Origin: VXNF01 sp964291305
GTDB lineage: Bacteria; Actinomycetota; Acidimicrobiia; Acidimicrobiales; CATQHL01
Direction of reading: 5' to 3'
Assembly: GCA_964291305.2 (NCBI GenBank)
Contig: OZ219783.1
Coordinates: 1,984,001 to 2,048,000, forward strand
Length of the DNA: 64,000 nt
The first letter of the stretch is position 1, and every line of letters starts with the position of its first letter. This document shows, one piece after another, positions 7,902 through 17,357 of the stretch. Both the position numbers and the translations under genes were made by a program. The notes under the pieces are model-generated. The model was not told the DNA's origin and made no database searches. It was given only the letters and a program-made list of their open reading frames with translations.

Positions 7902-8429
7902 TCAGGGTTGGAAGTCATCCAGAGCAGCCCAGCGCGGATCGCGCCGGCTGGCAGGGTCTTCGGCGTCGCTGTCCCCCTCAACCCCAGGCGCCTGGTAGTA
8001 AGTTCCGGCGGCGGGTCCACGGCACATCTCGTCGCATAGGGGAGCGAGCGGCAGTGTTAGCAACACAATCTGGCGCAGCATCGGCGCCAGATCGATGATC
8101 TCGCCGGTAAGCGGGAACGTCTCACCCTCGACCGGCGTGGTCTCGAATATCTCGGTCACCGTCGGTGTCACCGGAACTCGCACCGGCCCCAGGCAGCGGC
8201 GGCACTCAAGCTCCCAACTGGCCCGCAACTCTCCCGAGCAGATGATGCGCCCGGCCTGGGCCTCTAGCAGAAGCTGTAGTTCTACTGCATCCTCGGTGAT
8301 GCCCCCGGCGCCGACAGTGAGATCGTCTAGAACTCTCCGACCCTCCAGAGTTCGGCGCTGACCCGGCTTGGCTAGCAGGTCGGCTACGCGCACCAGCATC
8401 GGGCACTGATCCGACAGAGACTCAGTCAC
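7902..8429 (-). CDS. DUF177 / YceD family protein
   Basis: A 175-residue member of the YceD family, which sits next to rpmF across bacteria and has been linked to 23S rRNA accumulation. The family's cysteine pairs are present: LECRRCLGPV at about residues 74-83 and LCDEMCRG near 135. The central region (TEIFETTPVEGETFPLTGEIIDLAPMLR in part) matches the acidic conserved block. It overlaps the upstream coiled-coil gene by four bases (ATGA), so it is translationally coupled. Confidence 0.88.
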   Translation of the reverse strand: MTESLSDQCPMLVRVADLLAKPGQRRTLEGRRVLDDLTVGAGGITEDAVELQLLLEAQAGRIICSGELRASWELECRRCLGPVRVPVTPTVTEIFETTPVEGETFPLTGEIIDLAPMLRQIVLLTLPLAPLCDEMCRGPAAGTYYQAPGVEGDSDAEDPASRRDPRWAALDDFQP

Positions 8430-9055
8430 TCCTGGTCTTGGTCGAAGAAGGGCGCCTCGTCCTCCTCGACGGGAATCGGCGTGACGGGGGGCTCGGGCGG
8501 GACAGACCCCTGCAGTTTCCGACGCCCTGCACGCACGTTGTCAAGCGCCCGCTCCATGGCCCCCTCAAAACGGGCGAGATGCTCGTCGCAGTAGTCCTCT
8601 AGCTCTAGACGCATGCGTCGAGCCTGCTCCTCGGCCGCCTCAACAATTCGGCGGGCACGCACCTCGGCCTGCTTTACAACCTCAGTGCGGTGCACCATGC
8701 GCGCCGCCTCGGTGCGTACCTCCTCCATTAGTTCGTCGGCGTCACGCCGAGCGCGCGCTAAGTAGTCGTTGCGCTCTTTGATAAGCCAGCGGGCGCTGCG
8801 CAGCGCCACCGGCAGGCGAGCCCGGGCGACACGGATGAGTTCCAGCATGTGGTCACGGTCCAGACGAACCTGCGTGGACATGCTCGAACCGCGCGCCTCG
8901 CGGACGTAACGCTCGAGGTCTCCCAGCACCGCATCCACATCCTCAACCACCTCGGGGGCGCTAGGGGGATCGGCGTCGAACGAAGCGGCACCACCGGGCG
9001 GCGCCTCCCGTGCGGTATCCCCAGGCAACCCCAAAGGGTCGTCGAAATAGCTCAT
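8426..9055 (-). CDS. DivIVA/SepIVA-like coiled-coil protein
   Basis: A 209-residue protein with a long alpha-helical coiled coil from about residue 95 to 180, rich in Arg, Glu and Ala. The N-terminal part has LDRDHMLELIRVARARLPVA, then LIKERNDYLARARRDADELM, as in mycobacterial SepIVA (Rv2927c type), a division and polar-growth protein whose gene also lies beside the YceD-family gene and rnc. The Pro/Asp/Glu-rich tails look disordered. It overlaps coaD upstream by four bases and yceD downstream by four bases. The functional name is by gene order and architecture. Confidence 0.72.
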   Translation of the reverse strand: MSYFDDPLGLPGDTAREAPPGGAASFDADPPSAPEVVEDVDAVLGDLERYVREARGSSMSTQVRLDRDHMLELIRVARARLPVALRSARWLIKERNDYLARARRDADELMEEVRTEAARMVHRTEVVKQAEVRARRIVEAAEEQARRMRLELEDYCDEHLARFEGAMERALDNVRAGRRKLQGSVPPEPPVTPIPVEEDEAPFFDQDQE

Positions 9056-9534
9056 GAGTCCTGTCGTCGAACCCGGAGGCGCTGCGCCACAGCTGGCGGC
9101 ACCATCGACTCCACGTCGCCGCCGAAGTGGGCAATCTCTCTGATGTACTTCGAAGCAATAAACGACCGGGCTGAGGTAGACGGCAAGAACACCGTGTGCA
9201 CTCCAGCCACCGCCCGGTTGGTCTGGGCCATCTGCAGCTCGCTCTCGAAGTCAGACACAGCCCGCAGGCCCTTGACTATGAAGTCCGCCCCCTCCCGGCG
9301 CGCCAAGTTCACCACCAAATCTCCAAACATGGTGGTTTTCACGTTCGCCAAATGGGCAAACGTCTCGGTAAGCATGGCCTCGCGCTCATCCATACCGAAT
9401 AGGGTCTCGCCCTTTTGTGGATTGCGCATCGCTGCCACGATCACCTCGTCGAACAGTTCTGCTGCTAACTCCACGATCTCCACATGGCCGTTGTGCACGG
9501 GATCGAACGAACCTGGGTAGAGCACGCGTACCAC
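9052..9534 (-). CDS. coaD: Pantetheine-phosphate adenylyltransferase
   Basis: Catalyses 4'-phosphopantetheine plus ATP to dephospho-CoA, the fourth step of CoA synthesis. I start it at the GTG at 9534, one base after the rsmD stop, which gives 160 residues, the usual length; a longer frame to 9606 would overlap rsmD by 71 bases. The nucleotide-binding HNGH (residues 14-17) follows RVLYPGSFDPV, and the late motif LPSTSARSFIASKYIREIA matches the family ISS-T-R region. It sits in an rsmD-coaD pair, as in many bacteria. Confidence 0.93.
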   Translation of the reverse strand: MVRVLYPGSFDPVHNGHVEIVELAAELFDEVIVAAMRNPQKGETLFGMDEREAMLTETFAHLANVKTTMFGDLVVNLARREGADFIVKGLRAVSDFESELQMAQTNRAVAGVHTVFLPSTSARSFIASKYIREIAHFGGDVESMVPPAVAQRLRVRRQDS

Positions 9535-9535
9535 G

Positions 9536-10108
9536 TCAAGCTCGTTCAACTGATCCCACCGAGGGATCAACCTCCTCAGCGACTCTACGAATGGCCATTT
9601 GCACAACGGTACTCCCCCGGCGTCGTTCGGAGATGACTTTCCACGCCGCGTGCGCCAACACCGGACGGTCGGACTCGGTCACGGCAATCAGGGAGTCCAA
9701 GCACCCCAACAGCCGATCCCAGACATGGTCGGCAAAGTCGTAAGGAGGGTCGCAGAAGGCCACATCGAAGGATGCCTCGTTAGATCCCAGCCAGCGAAGG
9801 ACATCCCCGTTCACTATGCGACAGCGCGCTTCAAAGCCCAGCTCTGCGATGTTGGCGCGCAAGATCGCGGCTGTCGGGCGGTGCCGTTCCACAAACGTGA
9901 CATGGGCCGCGCCTCGGGAGAGGGATTCAAGCCCCAGCGCGCCGCTGCCAGCGAAGGCGTCGAGCACGACCGCTCCTGTGAGGTCGGCAACGCTGCCTAG
10001 CGCGGCGAATATGGACTCGCGCACGCTGTCGGTGGTGGGGCGTACCCGGTCACCGCGTGGCACCTTCAAGCGGCGCCCCTTGGCCTCACCGGCGATGATC
10101 CGGGTCAC
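9536..10108 (-). CDS. rsmD: 16S rRNA (guanine(966)-N2)-methyltransferase RsmD
   Basis: SAM-dependent methyltransferase acting on G966 of 16S rRNA. It has the motif I stretch VLDAFAGSGALGLES (about residues 48-62) and the catalytic DPPY at 120-123. The GTG at 10108 overlaps the stop of the GNAT gene as GTGA and yields 190 residues beginning VTRIIAGEAKGRRLKVP, the normal start of the family; an ATG eight codons upstream is possible but less likely. coaD follows after one base. Confidence 0.93.
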   Translation of the reverse strand: MTRIIAGEAKGRRLKVPRGDRVRPTTDSVRESIFAALGSVADLTGAVVLDAFAGSGALGLESLSRGAAHVTFVERHRPTAAILRANIAELGFEARCRIVNGDVLRWLGSNEASFDVAFCDPPYDFADHVWDRLLGCLDSLIAVTESDRPVLAHAAWKVISERRRGSTVVQMAIRRVAEEVDPSVGSVERA

Positions 10109-10752
10109 TTGGCCTTGCCCGACGGGCGCCACATGAGCGTGAGAGCGACCTGCTCGTCGATGGTCTCTACCTCACCCACCTTGGTGAACCCCAGCCGCTC
10201 ATAAAACCCCAAATTGCAGGGGTTGGATGACTCCAGGTAAGCCGGCATATCCAGGCGATCGCAGCGAGCCAGCATTGGGGCCAACAGCCGGGCACCGAGG
10301 CCTTCGCCTTGTCGCTCCGGCAGCACTCCCACCGCCGCTAAATGCCAGTGGTGCTCCGCCGGGGACCGGCTGGCGATCCGAGCGAAGCTCTCAAGTACCA
10401 CCTGAGCGCGATCGGTAGCCAACTCACAAACCAAGCGAGCGAACTCCGCCACAACAGTTGCGGGGCGCTTGCCGCTAGCCGGTGGGTGCCAGCAGGCGGC
10501 GCCCGAAGAGTCCCCGGTGACGTGCACTTCGGCACCTGGGGGGCCGTGGCTGAGCATAAAGCTCCACCACGCTGTCCGAGATGCTGCCTGCTCGGCAGGT
10601 GCCACACCTTTGAGAATCCAGGCCATGAGCGGATCTTCGGCAAACGCTTCACTCAGCGTGGCGGCTACCTGAGCAGTCCGCTCGCGGCCCACCCGGCGGA
10701 TCTCCTGCAGCCGGGCTAGCTCGCTGGGGCGTCTTTGCTCGCTCACTGCCAT
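10105..10752 (-). CDS. GNAT family N-acetyltransferase
   Basis: A 215-residue acetyltransferase. The acetyl-CoA binding loop VLPERQGEGLGARLL (about residues 142-156) and the closing GFYERLGFTKVGE segment are typical of GNAT enzymes. The substrate is unknown. It is inserted between recG and rsmD, and its stop overlaps the rsmD start, so it is part of the same leftward transcript. Confidence 0.85.
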   Translation of the reverse strand: MAVSEQRRPSELARLQEIRRVGRERTAQVAATLSEAFAEDPLMAWILKGVAPAEQAASRTAWWSFMLSHGPPGAEVHVTGDSSGAACWHPPASGKRPATVVAEFARLVCELATDRAQVVLESFARIASRSPAEHHWHLAAVGVLPERQGEGLGARLLAPMLARCDRLDMPAYLESSNPCNLGFYERLGFTKVGEVETIDEQVALTLMWRPSGKAK

Positions 10753-10794
10753 AGTCTGCCCGGGACACTTCCTAGGCCCTGACTAGGGGCACGA

Positions 10795-10822
10795 CACGAC
10801 TAGGACTTCACAACTAGGACTT
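10795..10822. repeat. Tandem 14-bp duplication spanning the recG stop codon
   Basis: Two copies of a 14-bp unit (10795-10808 and 10809-10822) differing at one base. The copy at 10809-10822 contains the last codons and TAG of recG; the other lies immediately after the gene and repeats the stop. A further CCTAG occurs twice just beyond. Confidence 0.85.
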
Positions 10823-12970
10823 GTCGAAATAGTCGATGTCGGCGTCACTCATCAGCATGCTGATTTCGTCGGTCAGCAACGCATCGGGACCCCCGGCGTC
10901 ACAGATCGCCTCGGCCCCCTGGCGCGCCGCTGGGATCCAGTCACGGTCCCGGCGCAGCGAGGCCAGCTTGAGATCGCTACGGCCGGTCTGGCGGGAGTCC
11001 ATAAGGGTGCCCTCGCCGCGCAAATCCAGGTCTGTCTCCGACAACTCGAATCCGTCTGTGCTGTCCACCAGGGCCTGCAGGCGTAACTGGGCGGTGGGGG
11101 TCGGGTTCTCACTCACCAGGAAACACCAGCCTTGCTCACAGCCGCGTCCCACCCTGCCGCGCAGTTGGTGCAGCTGGGCGATGCCAAAACGGTCGGCGCC
11201 GAGGATCACCATTACGGTGGCGTTAGCCACATCCACTCCCACCTCTATGACCGTCGTGGCTACCAGCACATCCAGTTCACCGCGCCGGAACTCGGCCATG
11301 GTGGGTTCGCGGGCGCTGGCCAACAAGCGCCCGTGCAGCAACCCCACCCGCAGGCCCGCCAGCTCACCAGTGCGCAGCTCCTCGTAGGTGGCCTCGGCGC
11401 CGGCCGCCTCCACCTTGTCGGACTCCTCGATGAGCGGGCAGACCACGTAGGCCTGGCGACCGGCGGCTACTTCTTGGCGCAGCCGCTGCCACACGTCGGG
11501 CTGCTCTAGGGGGTTGGTCACCGCTTGGGTGGTGACACCGGCCCGGCCGGCGGGCAGCTCGTCTAGCCGAGAAACGTCCAGGTCGCCGTAGACAGTCATC
11601 GCGGCGGTGCGGGGAATAGGTGTGGCGGTCATGACCAGCACATCCGGCAGGCCGCCGTCGGTGCTACGGGCCCTTAGCGCGGCACGCTGTTCCACGCCGA
11701 AGCGGTGCTGCTCGTCTACCACAGCTAAACCCAGGGACTTGAAGGCCACCGGGTCGCTAATGAGCGCATGGGTGCCGACCACCATTTGCACCTCGCCTCG
11801 GGCCAGGCCAGCCAGGATGCGATCTCGCTCGCGCACTCGCGTACGACCTGTCAGCAACTCCAGTTCTACCGGCGGCTGTCCGCCTAGCGCCAGCCTGCCA
11901 CCGGCGCCAGTGAAGCCCCCGGTACCGCCGCCAAGCAACGCCAATAACTCGCTGAGACCCAAGAAGTGCTGCTCGGCCAGCACCTCTGTCGGGGCCATCA
12001 AGGCAGCTTGGCGCCCGCCGCAAACCACGGCCAACATTGCCATCAGCGCCACCACCGTCTTACCCGAACCCACCTCGCCCTGCAGCAGCCGATGCATCGG
12101 CCAGGGCTTGGCTAGGTCGGCCAGAATCTTCCCGACAGCGCGGCTCTGGGCGCCAGTCAACTCGAAAGGCAACCGCTGCTGGAATCCCCTCAGCAGTTGG
12201 CTATCCACCTCGTGGGCGATGCCATCGCCGGCCGCTTGACGATCTCGTTTCCGTCGGACCAGCACCAGCTGCATACGCAGCAACTCGTCAAACACCAGGC
12301 GTTTCCTGGCACGGGCCATGTCGGCGAAAGACTCGGGATTGTGGATCAGCCGAAGAGCCTCATAGCGGGGGGTTAGCCCGTGGGCCGCTAGCAGCTCTGC
12401 CGGCACCGGGTCGGCTATCCCGCGTGGCTCGCAGCGGCGCAGCGCCTCGTCCACCAGGTCGGCTATCTCCCAAGTGGTGATGGGCGCCTTCGCCGACAGC
12501 GGGTAGACGGCGAAGATGCCACCGGTGCGGTTGCCCATCAAGTCCACTACTGGGTTGACCATCTGCACCCTGCCGCGGAACATCTCCAGGCGCCCATACA
12601 GCAGTGTCGCCATGCCCTCGCTCAGTTGGTTTTGGCGCCACGGCTGATTGAAGAACACGCAGCGCAACCTGACATCCTCGCGGTCCCGTACTACCACCTC
12701 GACCCTGCCACGGCGGTTCCGCCCGGGCACTGTGCGGATCTGCTCCACGGTGGCCAGCACGGTCGCATCCTCGCCCACCTGCAACTCGCCTACAGTTGCC
12801 TCTCGACTGCGGTCTAGGTAGCGCCGGGGGTAGTAGCTCAGCAAATCCCCCAGGTGCGAAACCCCCAACTCGCCCAAGGCTCGCACCCGCCGCCGGCTTC
12901 CGCCCTTCAGTCGCTCCAAGCCAATCTCGGCCAAATCCCGCCAAGTCAGCGGGCCGTGCGCCGCAGTCAC
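10814..12970 (-). CDS. recG: ATP-dependent DNA helicase RecG
   Basis: Branched-DNA helicase that remodels stalled forks and Holliday junctions. The 718-residue protein has an N-terminal wedge/OB region (VGEDATVLATVEQI), Walker A GEVGSGKT (near residue 290), the DEQH box (VVDEQHRFG), TATPIPRT, and motif VI in LRGRVGRG. Length is normal for actinobacterial RecG. It follows the fakA-like gene after about 40 bases. Its 3' end is tandemly duplicated past the stop (see the repeat entry). Confidence 0.97.
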   Translation of the reverse strand: MTAAHGPLTWRDLAEIGLERLKGGSRRRVRALGELGVSHLGDLLSYYPRRYLDRSREATVGELQVGEDATVLATVEQIRTVPGRNRRGRVEVVVRDREDVRLRCVFFNQPWRQNQLSEGMATLLYGRLEMFRGRVQMVNPVVDLMGNRTGGIFAVYPLSAKAPITTWEIADLVDEALRRCEPRGIADPVPAELLAAHGLTPRYEALRLIHNPESFADMARARKRLVFDELLRMQLVLVRRKRDRQAAGDGIAHEVDSQLLRGFQQRLPFELTGAQSRAVGKILADLAKPWPMHRLLQGEVGSGKTVVALMAMLAVVCGGRQAALMAPTEVLAEQHFLGLSELLALLGGGTGGFTGAGGRLALGGQPPVELELLTGRTRVRERDRILAGLARGEVQMVVGTHALISDPVAFKSLGLAVVDEQHRFGVEQRAALRARSTDGGLPDVLVMTATPIPRTAAMTVYGDLDVSRLDELPAGRAGVTTQAVTNPLEQPDVWQRLRQEVAAGRQAYVVCPLIEESDKVEAAGAEATYEELRTGELAGLRVGLLHGRLLASAREPTMAEFRRGELDVLVATTVIEVGVDVANATVMVILGADRFGIAQLHQLRGRVGRGCEQGWCFLVSENPTPTAQLRLQALVDSTDGFELSETDLDLRGEGTLMDSRQTGRSDLKLASLRRDRDWIPAARQGAEAICDAGGPDALLTDEISMLMSDADIDYFDKS

Positions 12971-13012
12971 AATCCCGCAGTCATAATCCCACAGTGTCCC
13001 CGACCGACGGGC

Positions 13013-14680
13013 CTACTCAACTCCAACGTAGTAGTGGTAAAGCGGCTGGCCGCCGTGGTGTACCTCCAGCTCCAAGCTGGGCCACCTCTCCGCCAGCCAG
13101 TCCACCACCAAAGCCGTCTCTTCCTCGACAGCTTCAGCACCACAGATGAGGGTGATGAGTTCGTGTTGGCTGTCAACAATCCGCTCCAGCAGACCGCAGG
13201 TGGCCTGGGTCACATCCTGGGCCACACTCTGCACATCTCCGCCGCTGAGGCCCATAAAGTCACCCTCTGCCACCGGCCCCTCCGGTGTGTCGGCGTCTCG
13301 TACGGCTCGGGTCACCTCTCCGGCGGTCACCTCGTCAGCAAGGGCCGCCATAGCCTCTCCGTTGCGAGCCGCCTCGGCCTCCGGGTCGAACCCCACCATG
13401 GCGCTAAGCCCAGCGGAGATGCTGGCCGTCGGCACTACCACCACCTCTTTGTCACTGAGTTCGGGCAGTTGCTGGGCAGCCAGGAGGATGTTCTTGTTGT
13501 TAGGCAACACAACCACACCTTCCGCAGGAGCGCGCTCCACCGCCTCTAGCAGCGTGCCCACCGAAGGGTTCATGGTCTGGCCACCGCTCACAACCTCCGC
13601 CGCTCCCTGCGAGGCGAAGAGTCGCCGCACGCCACCGCCGTTGGCTACCACCACAACCGCGGTGGTACTACGCACCGGGGCTGTTACCTGCTCCACGTGT
13701 GCCACCTGATCGATTAGGTCGGTGACTTGGATGCGGTGCGGTCGACCAGCTTCGATGCCCGCCTCGATAGCTCCGCCTATGTCGTCAGTGTGGATATGAC
13801 AGTTCCACAATCCGTCTCCACCGACGATCACGATTGAGTCTCCGATCTCATGCCAGCGACCCTCAAAGGCGGCAACTCGGTCCTCGCTGGAATCCAGCAG
13901 GAACACCACCTCGTAGCGCAGGTCGGACACGTCGTAGTCGCCGGTAAGGCCTCCGTGGAAGTCTTGTGTGAGCTGCGGAGCGCTTACCTCTTCTGGCTGG
14001 GGCAGCGGGCGGCCGTCTACTACGTTCGCCAGGGCGTCTAGCAGCAACAGCAGACCCTTGCCGCCGGCGTCCACGACGCCACTGGTGCGCAACACTTCCA
14101 GCAGTTCGGGCGTGCGCTCCAGGCTCTGTCGCCCAGATTCGATGGCCTCATCGATCGACTGCACCAGCGAAGCCCCCCGTCGGGCCGCCGCAGCAGTTGC
14201 AGAAGCCACGTCGCGGCCCACTGTCAGGATCGTTCCCTCCACCGGTCGCGCCACGGCCCCATAGGCCGCCACCGAAGCCGCCGTAAAGCTGTCGGCTAGG
14301 ACAGCTACGTCGATGGTCTCCACATCTCGCCAGGCACCCGCCATGGACCGCAGGAACTGCGACATAATGATTCCCGAATTGCCACGGCCGGCTTTCAGGG
14401 CGCTGCCATAAATAGCCTCACAGACTTCCCGCATATCACCGTTAGTGGGCAGCGCATCGGTCACTTCCTGCAGCGTGTTGGCCATGTTCGTGCCGGTGTC
14501 GCCGTCCGGTACCGGGTAGACATTGAGAGCGTTGATAGCGGACTGGTGAGCTACCAAGGCCTCGCTGTAGCGGCGTATCAGTAGCTGCACGTGACCGGCA
14601 GCCAGCAGATCCAGAGGAGCCACGTCGCTAGACATCGAGCTACTCGCTGTTGCTGCCGCCAGCGATTCTTGAGAAACCAC
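13013..14680 (-). CDS. fakA: DAK2 domain fatty-acid-kinase-like protein (FakA/YloV type)
   Basis: A 555-residue DhaL/DAK2 protein. The nucleotide/Mg site NVYPVPDGDTGTNM lies at residues 53-66, with the following helical DAK2 domain to about 210. A second domain (from about 310, with RLFASQGAAEVVSGGQTMNP) is the YloV-type C-terminal region. In Firmicutes such proteins phosphorylate fatty acids bound to FakB. The next genes are recG and rsmD, the usual actinobacterial order. The GTG at 14680 or the ATG at 14635 could be the start. No rpmB gene, often found upstream, is seen here. Confidence 0.85.
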   Translation of the reverse strand: MVSQESLAAATASSSMSSDVAPLDLLAAGHVQLLIRRYSEALVAHQSAINALNVYPVPDGDTGTNMANTLQEVTDALPTNGDMREVCEAIYGSALKAGRGNSGIIMSQFLRSMAGAWRDVETIDVAVLADSFTAASVAAYGAVARPVEGTILTVGRDVASATAAAARRGASLVQSIDEAIESGRQSLERTPELLEVLRTSGVVDAGGKGLLLLLDALANVVDGRPLPQPEEVSAPQLTQDFHGGLTGDYDVSDLRYEVVFLLDSSEDRVAAFEGRWHEIGDSIVIVGGDGLWNCHIHTDDIGGAIEAGIEAGRPHRIQVTDLIDQVAHVEQVTAPVRSTTAVVVVANGGGVRRLFASQGAAEVVSGGQTMNPSVGTLLEAVERAPAEGVVVLPNNKNILLAAQQLPELSDKEVVVVPTASISAGLSAMVGFDPEAEAARNGEAMAALADEVTAGEVTRAVRDADTPEGPVAEGDFMGLSGGDVQSVAQDVTQATCGLLERIVDSQHELITLICGAEAVEEETALVVDWLAERWPSLELEVHHGGQPLYHYYVGVE

Positions 14681-14838
14681 GCGCCAAAGACTAGTCAGCA
14701 GGGATTGCCCGATCAGTGAGCGCGCTCCGCCGCGGACCGTGTTGCGCCGATGCGAATACGACTACCCTGCAGACAAGCTTGGCGAGAATACCGTCCACCG
14801 TTTGCGATCTATGTTTGCGATTCCGGGGAGAGAGGCAC

Positions 14839-15066
14839 ATGCAGGGAGTCATCAAGTCCTACGACCCAGTAACAGGTGACGGCGTGGTGGTGCGCGACAC
14901 CGACTTCATCGAGTGCGATCTGGCCAACGATGCCCTTGAGGGCTCGCTTTTTCGCTTTCTGCGCCAAGGTCAGCGGGTGATCTTTGACCTCGACGCGGAC
15001 GGTCGGGCCACCGCCCTGCGCCTCGGCAGCGAGGTAGATATGGGGACCCCGCCTCACCTCGTCTGA
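14839..15066 (+). CDS. Small cold-shock-domain-like protein
   Basis: The ATG at 14839 is preceded by GGGGAGAGAGG, a strong ribosome site. The 75-residue product MQGVIKSYDPVTGDGVVVRD resembles the first strands of a cold-shock/OB fold (GxIKxYdpxxGxG) and ends with a typical GQRVIFDLDADGRAT segment, but lacks the usual aromatic RNP1 motif (KGFGFI). It may bind nucleic acid. It lies 30 bases before pckG and may be cotranscribed with it. Confidence 0.7.
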   Translation: MQGVIKSYDPVTGDGVVVRDTDFIECDLANDALEGSLFRFLRQGQRVIFDLDADGRATALRLGSEVDMGTPPHLV

Positions 15067-15096
15067 GCTGTCCGACTACGAACTCTCAGAAAAGTC

Positions 15097-16911
15097 ATGA
15101 CCGACACCGACTTGAGAACGATCACCACTAGCCACCGGCGCCTTTTGGACTGGGTGGAGGAGTGCCGACAGGTTCTCCAGCCCGGCGCTGTCTATTGGTG
15201 CGACGGCAGCGAGGCCGAGTGGGAGAGGCTCTGTGCCGAACTGGAGGCTTCGGGGACCTTCCAGCGACTAAACCCCGAGTTGCGCCCTAACAGCTTCCTA
15301 GCGCGGTCTGATCCCGCCGATGTGGCCAGGGTGGAGGACCGCACCTTTATCGCCTCGACCGATCCCGAGGATGCGGGACCCACCAACAACTGGCGCGCTC
15401 CGCAAGAGCTGAAGGCTGAGTTGCTCGAGCACTTCCGTGGCTCGATGGTGGGTCGCACGATGTACGTAATCCCGTTCAGCATGGGTCCGCTGGGTTCGCA
15501 CATTTCCCAGATCGGCGTGCAACTCACCGACTCGGCATACGTGGTGGTGAACATGCGGATTATGGCTCGCATCGGCGATGAGGTGCTGGCTCAACTCGGA
15601 AACGACGGCAACTTCGTGCCGTGTCTGCACTCAGTGGGTCACCCGCTGAACAACGGACAGCCTGATGATCCGTGGCCCTGCGACGCCGACCACAAATACA
15701 TCGCCCACTTCCCCGAGACTCGAGAGATCTGGTCCTACGGTTCGGGCTACGGCGGCAACGCGCTGTTGGGCAAGAAGTGCTTCGCCTTGCGCATCGCCTC
15801 GGCTATGGCCCGCGATGAGGGCTGGCTGGCCGAACACATGCTGATCCTTGGGGTTACCCCTCCCGGCGGGCCGAAGCGCTACGTGGCAGCGGCGTTCCCT
15901 TCAGCCTGCGGCAAGACCAATATGGCCATGCTGGTGCCCACCCTGCCGGGCTGGACGGTGGAGACCATCGGCGACGACATCGCCTGGATGCACTTCGGCG
16001 ACGACGGACGACTGTATGCCATCAACCCCGAATACGGCTTCTTCGGAGTGGCTCCGGGCACCTCGCGCCAAACCAACCCCAACGCAATCGAAACCCTGTG
16101 GGGTAACTGCATCTTCACCAACGTGGCCAGCACAGCTGACGGTGATGTCTGGTGGGAGGATCTCACACACACAGCTCCCGAGGGCTTGACCGACTGGCAC
16201 GGTCTGCCGTACGAAGTTGGCTCGTCCCAGCCGGCAGCGCACCCCAATGCCCGCTTCACCGCACCCGCAGAACAATGTCCCTCAATCGCCCCGGAGTGGG
16301 AAGACCCAGCTGGTGTGCCAATCTCGGCCATAGTCCTCGGCGGACGGCGGGCGCGCAATGCCCCGCTGGTCACCGCTGCCCGCAACTGGCGCCACGGAGT
16401 GTTCCTGGGCTCGATTCTCAGTTCGGAGACCACCGCTGCCGCCGGCGGGGCCGTCGGCAGAGTACGCTTCGATCCCTTCGCTATGCGGCCCTTCTGCGGC
16501 TACAACATGGGCGACTACTTAGCCCACTGGCTGGAGTTCGGCGCCGTCAGGGACCCTGACAGACTTCCCCAGATCTTCTGGGTGAACTGGTTCCGACGCG
16601 GCTCTGACGGGCGTTTCTTGTGGCCTGGATTCGCCGAGAACTGCCGCGTGCTGCGCTGGATTGTTGAGCGAGTAGAGGGGCGCACAGAAGCCATTGAGAC
16701 CCCTCTGGGATTCAGCCCACTAGCGAGTGCTCTGGACCTTTCAGGGCTGCAGATCCCCACTTCTGACGTGGAGGAGTTGCTGTCAGTAAACCGGGAGGAC
16801 TGGCGCCACGAGGTGGAACTCATCAGAGAGCACTTCGCCTCCTTTGGTGAGCACCTGCCTGCTGCCTTGTGGGAAGAGTTGGCGGCGCTGGAACGCCGGC
16901 TGGAGGCCTGA
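15097..16911 (+). CDS. pckG: Phosphoenolpyruvate carboxykinase (GTP)
   Basis: Interconverts oxaloacetate plus GTP with PEP plus CO2 plus GDP, linking the TCA cycle to gluconeogenesis. The 604-residue protein carries the GTP-class active-site motif FPSACGKTNMAML at about residues 267-279, with the reactive cysteine, and upstream GGNALLGKKCFALR. Length is normal. With pyc and kgd in the same window, the anaplerotic and TCA nodes are well represented. Confidence 0.97.
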   Translation: MTDTDLRTITTSHRRLLDWVEECRQVLQPGAVYWCDGSEAEWERLCAELEASGTFQRLNPELRPNSFLARSDPADVARVEDRTFIASTDPEDAGPTNNWRAPQELKAELLEHFRGSMVGRTMYVIPFSMGPLGSHISQIGVQLTDSAYVVVNMRIMARIGDEVLAQLGNDGNFVPCLHSVGHPLNNGQPDDPWPCDADHKYIAHFPETREIWSYGSGYGGNALLGKKCFALRIASAMARDEGWLAEHMLILGVTPPGGPKRYVAAAFPSACGKTNMAMLVPTLPGWTVETIGDDIAWMHFGDDGRLYAINPEYGFFGVAPGTSRQTNPNAIETLWGNCIFTNVASTADGDVWWEDLTHTAPEGLTDWHGLPYEVGSSQPAAHPNARFTAPAEQCPSIAPEWEDPAGVPISAIVLGGRRARNAPLVTAARNWRHGVFLGSILSSETTAAAGGAVGRVRFDPFAMRPFCGYNMGDYLAHWLEFGAVRDPDRLPQIFWVNWFRRGSDGRFLWPGFAENCRVLRWIVERVEGRTEAIETPLGFSPLASALDLSGLQIPTSDVEELLSVNREDWRHEVELIREHFASFGEHLPAALWEELAALERRLEA

Positions 16912-16949
16912 ACCCTCAGACCTCCAGCGGCGGGAAAGATCCGAGCATT

Positions 16950-17309
16950 TCAGCCGATGGTCATGGTCCTGATAATCAGCCCGGTGACAAACAGCCCTCC
17001 CCAGCCGTAGAGCAGGTAGTGCCGTATTTGGCGTAGCTGGCCGCGGTAGCTGTAAAGGATGCCCAGCGCCACGAGGGTCACGAAGCCGTAGAAGGTGTGT
17101 ACACCCCCCACCTCCCTACCCTCGCCGGCCATGAGCCCCACCCCAACGGCGATCTCGGCCACCAATAACACTTGTGCCGTGGCTACGAACCACCACAGGG
17201 CGCGCCCCTGCAGCCGCTTTAGGCGGTGAGCCAGAAGAGCCCACACCGCCGCCGCCCCGTTGGCGGCCAGCACAACCCAAGCAAGCGTGCTGTGCACCGC
17301 CGCTAGCAC
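16950..17309 (-). CDS. Small integral membrane protein
   Basis: A 119-residue protein with four hydrophobic segments (about residues 7-25, 40-60, 67-87 and 98-115) and a GVHTFYGFVTLVALGILYSYR stretch in the third. No enzyme motif is seen and the function is unknown. It ends 38 bases from the convergent pckG and lies 48 bases after the upstream MshB/Mca-like gene, so it may share that transcript. Confidence 0.7.
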   Translation of the reverse strand: MLAAVHSTLAWVVLAANGAAAVWALLAHRLKRLQGRALWWFVATAQVLLVAEIAVGVGLMAGEGREVGGVHTFYGFVTLVALGILYSYRGQLRQIRHYLLYGWGGLFVTGLIIRTMTIG

Positions 17310-17357
17310 AAGCTCGCCTCTAGCAGCCTCAGCGACGCCAACCAGCGGCGACCACGC

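Noticed and set aside
8849..9520. Long rightward frame opposite the sepIVA-like and coaD genes
   Set aside because: Antisense shadow of two well-supported genes in high-GC DNA.
9535..9606. Longer coaD start at 9606
   Set aside because: It would overlap rsmD by 71 bases and add 24 residues not found in CoaD; GTG 9534 gives the normal length.
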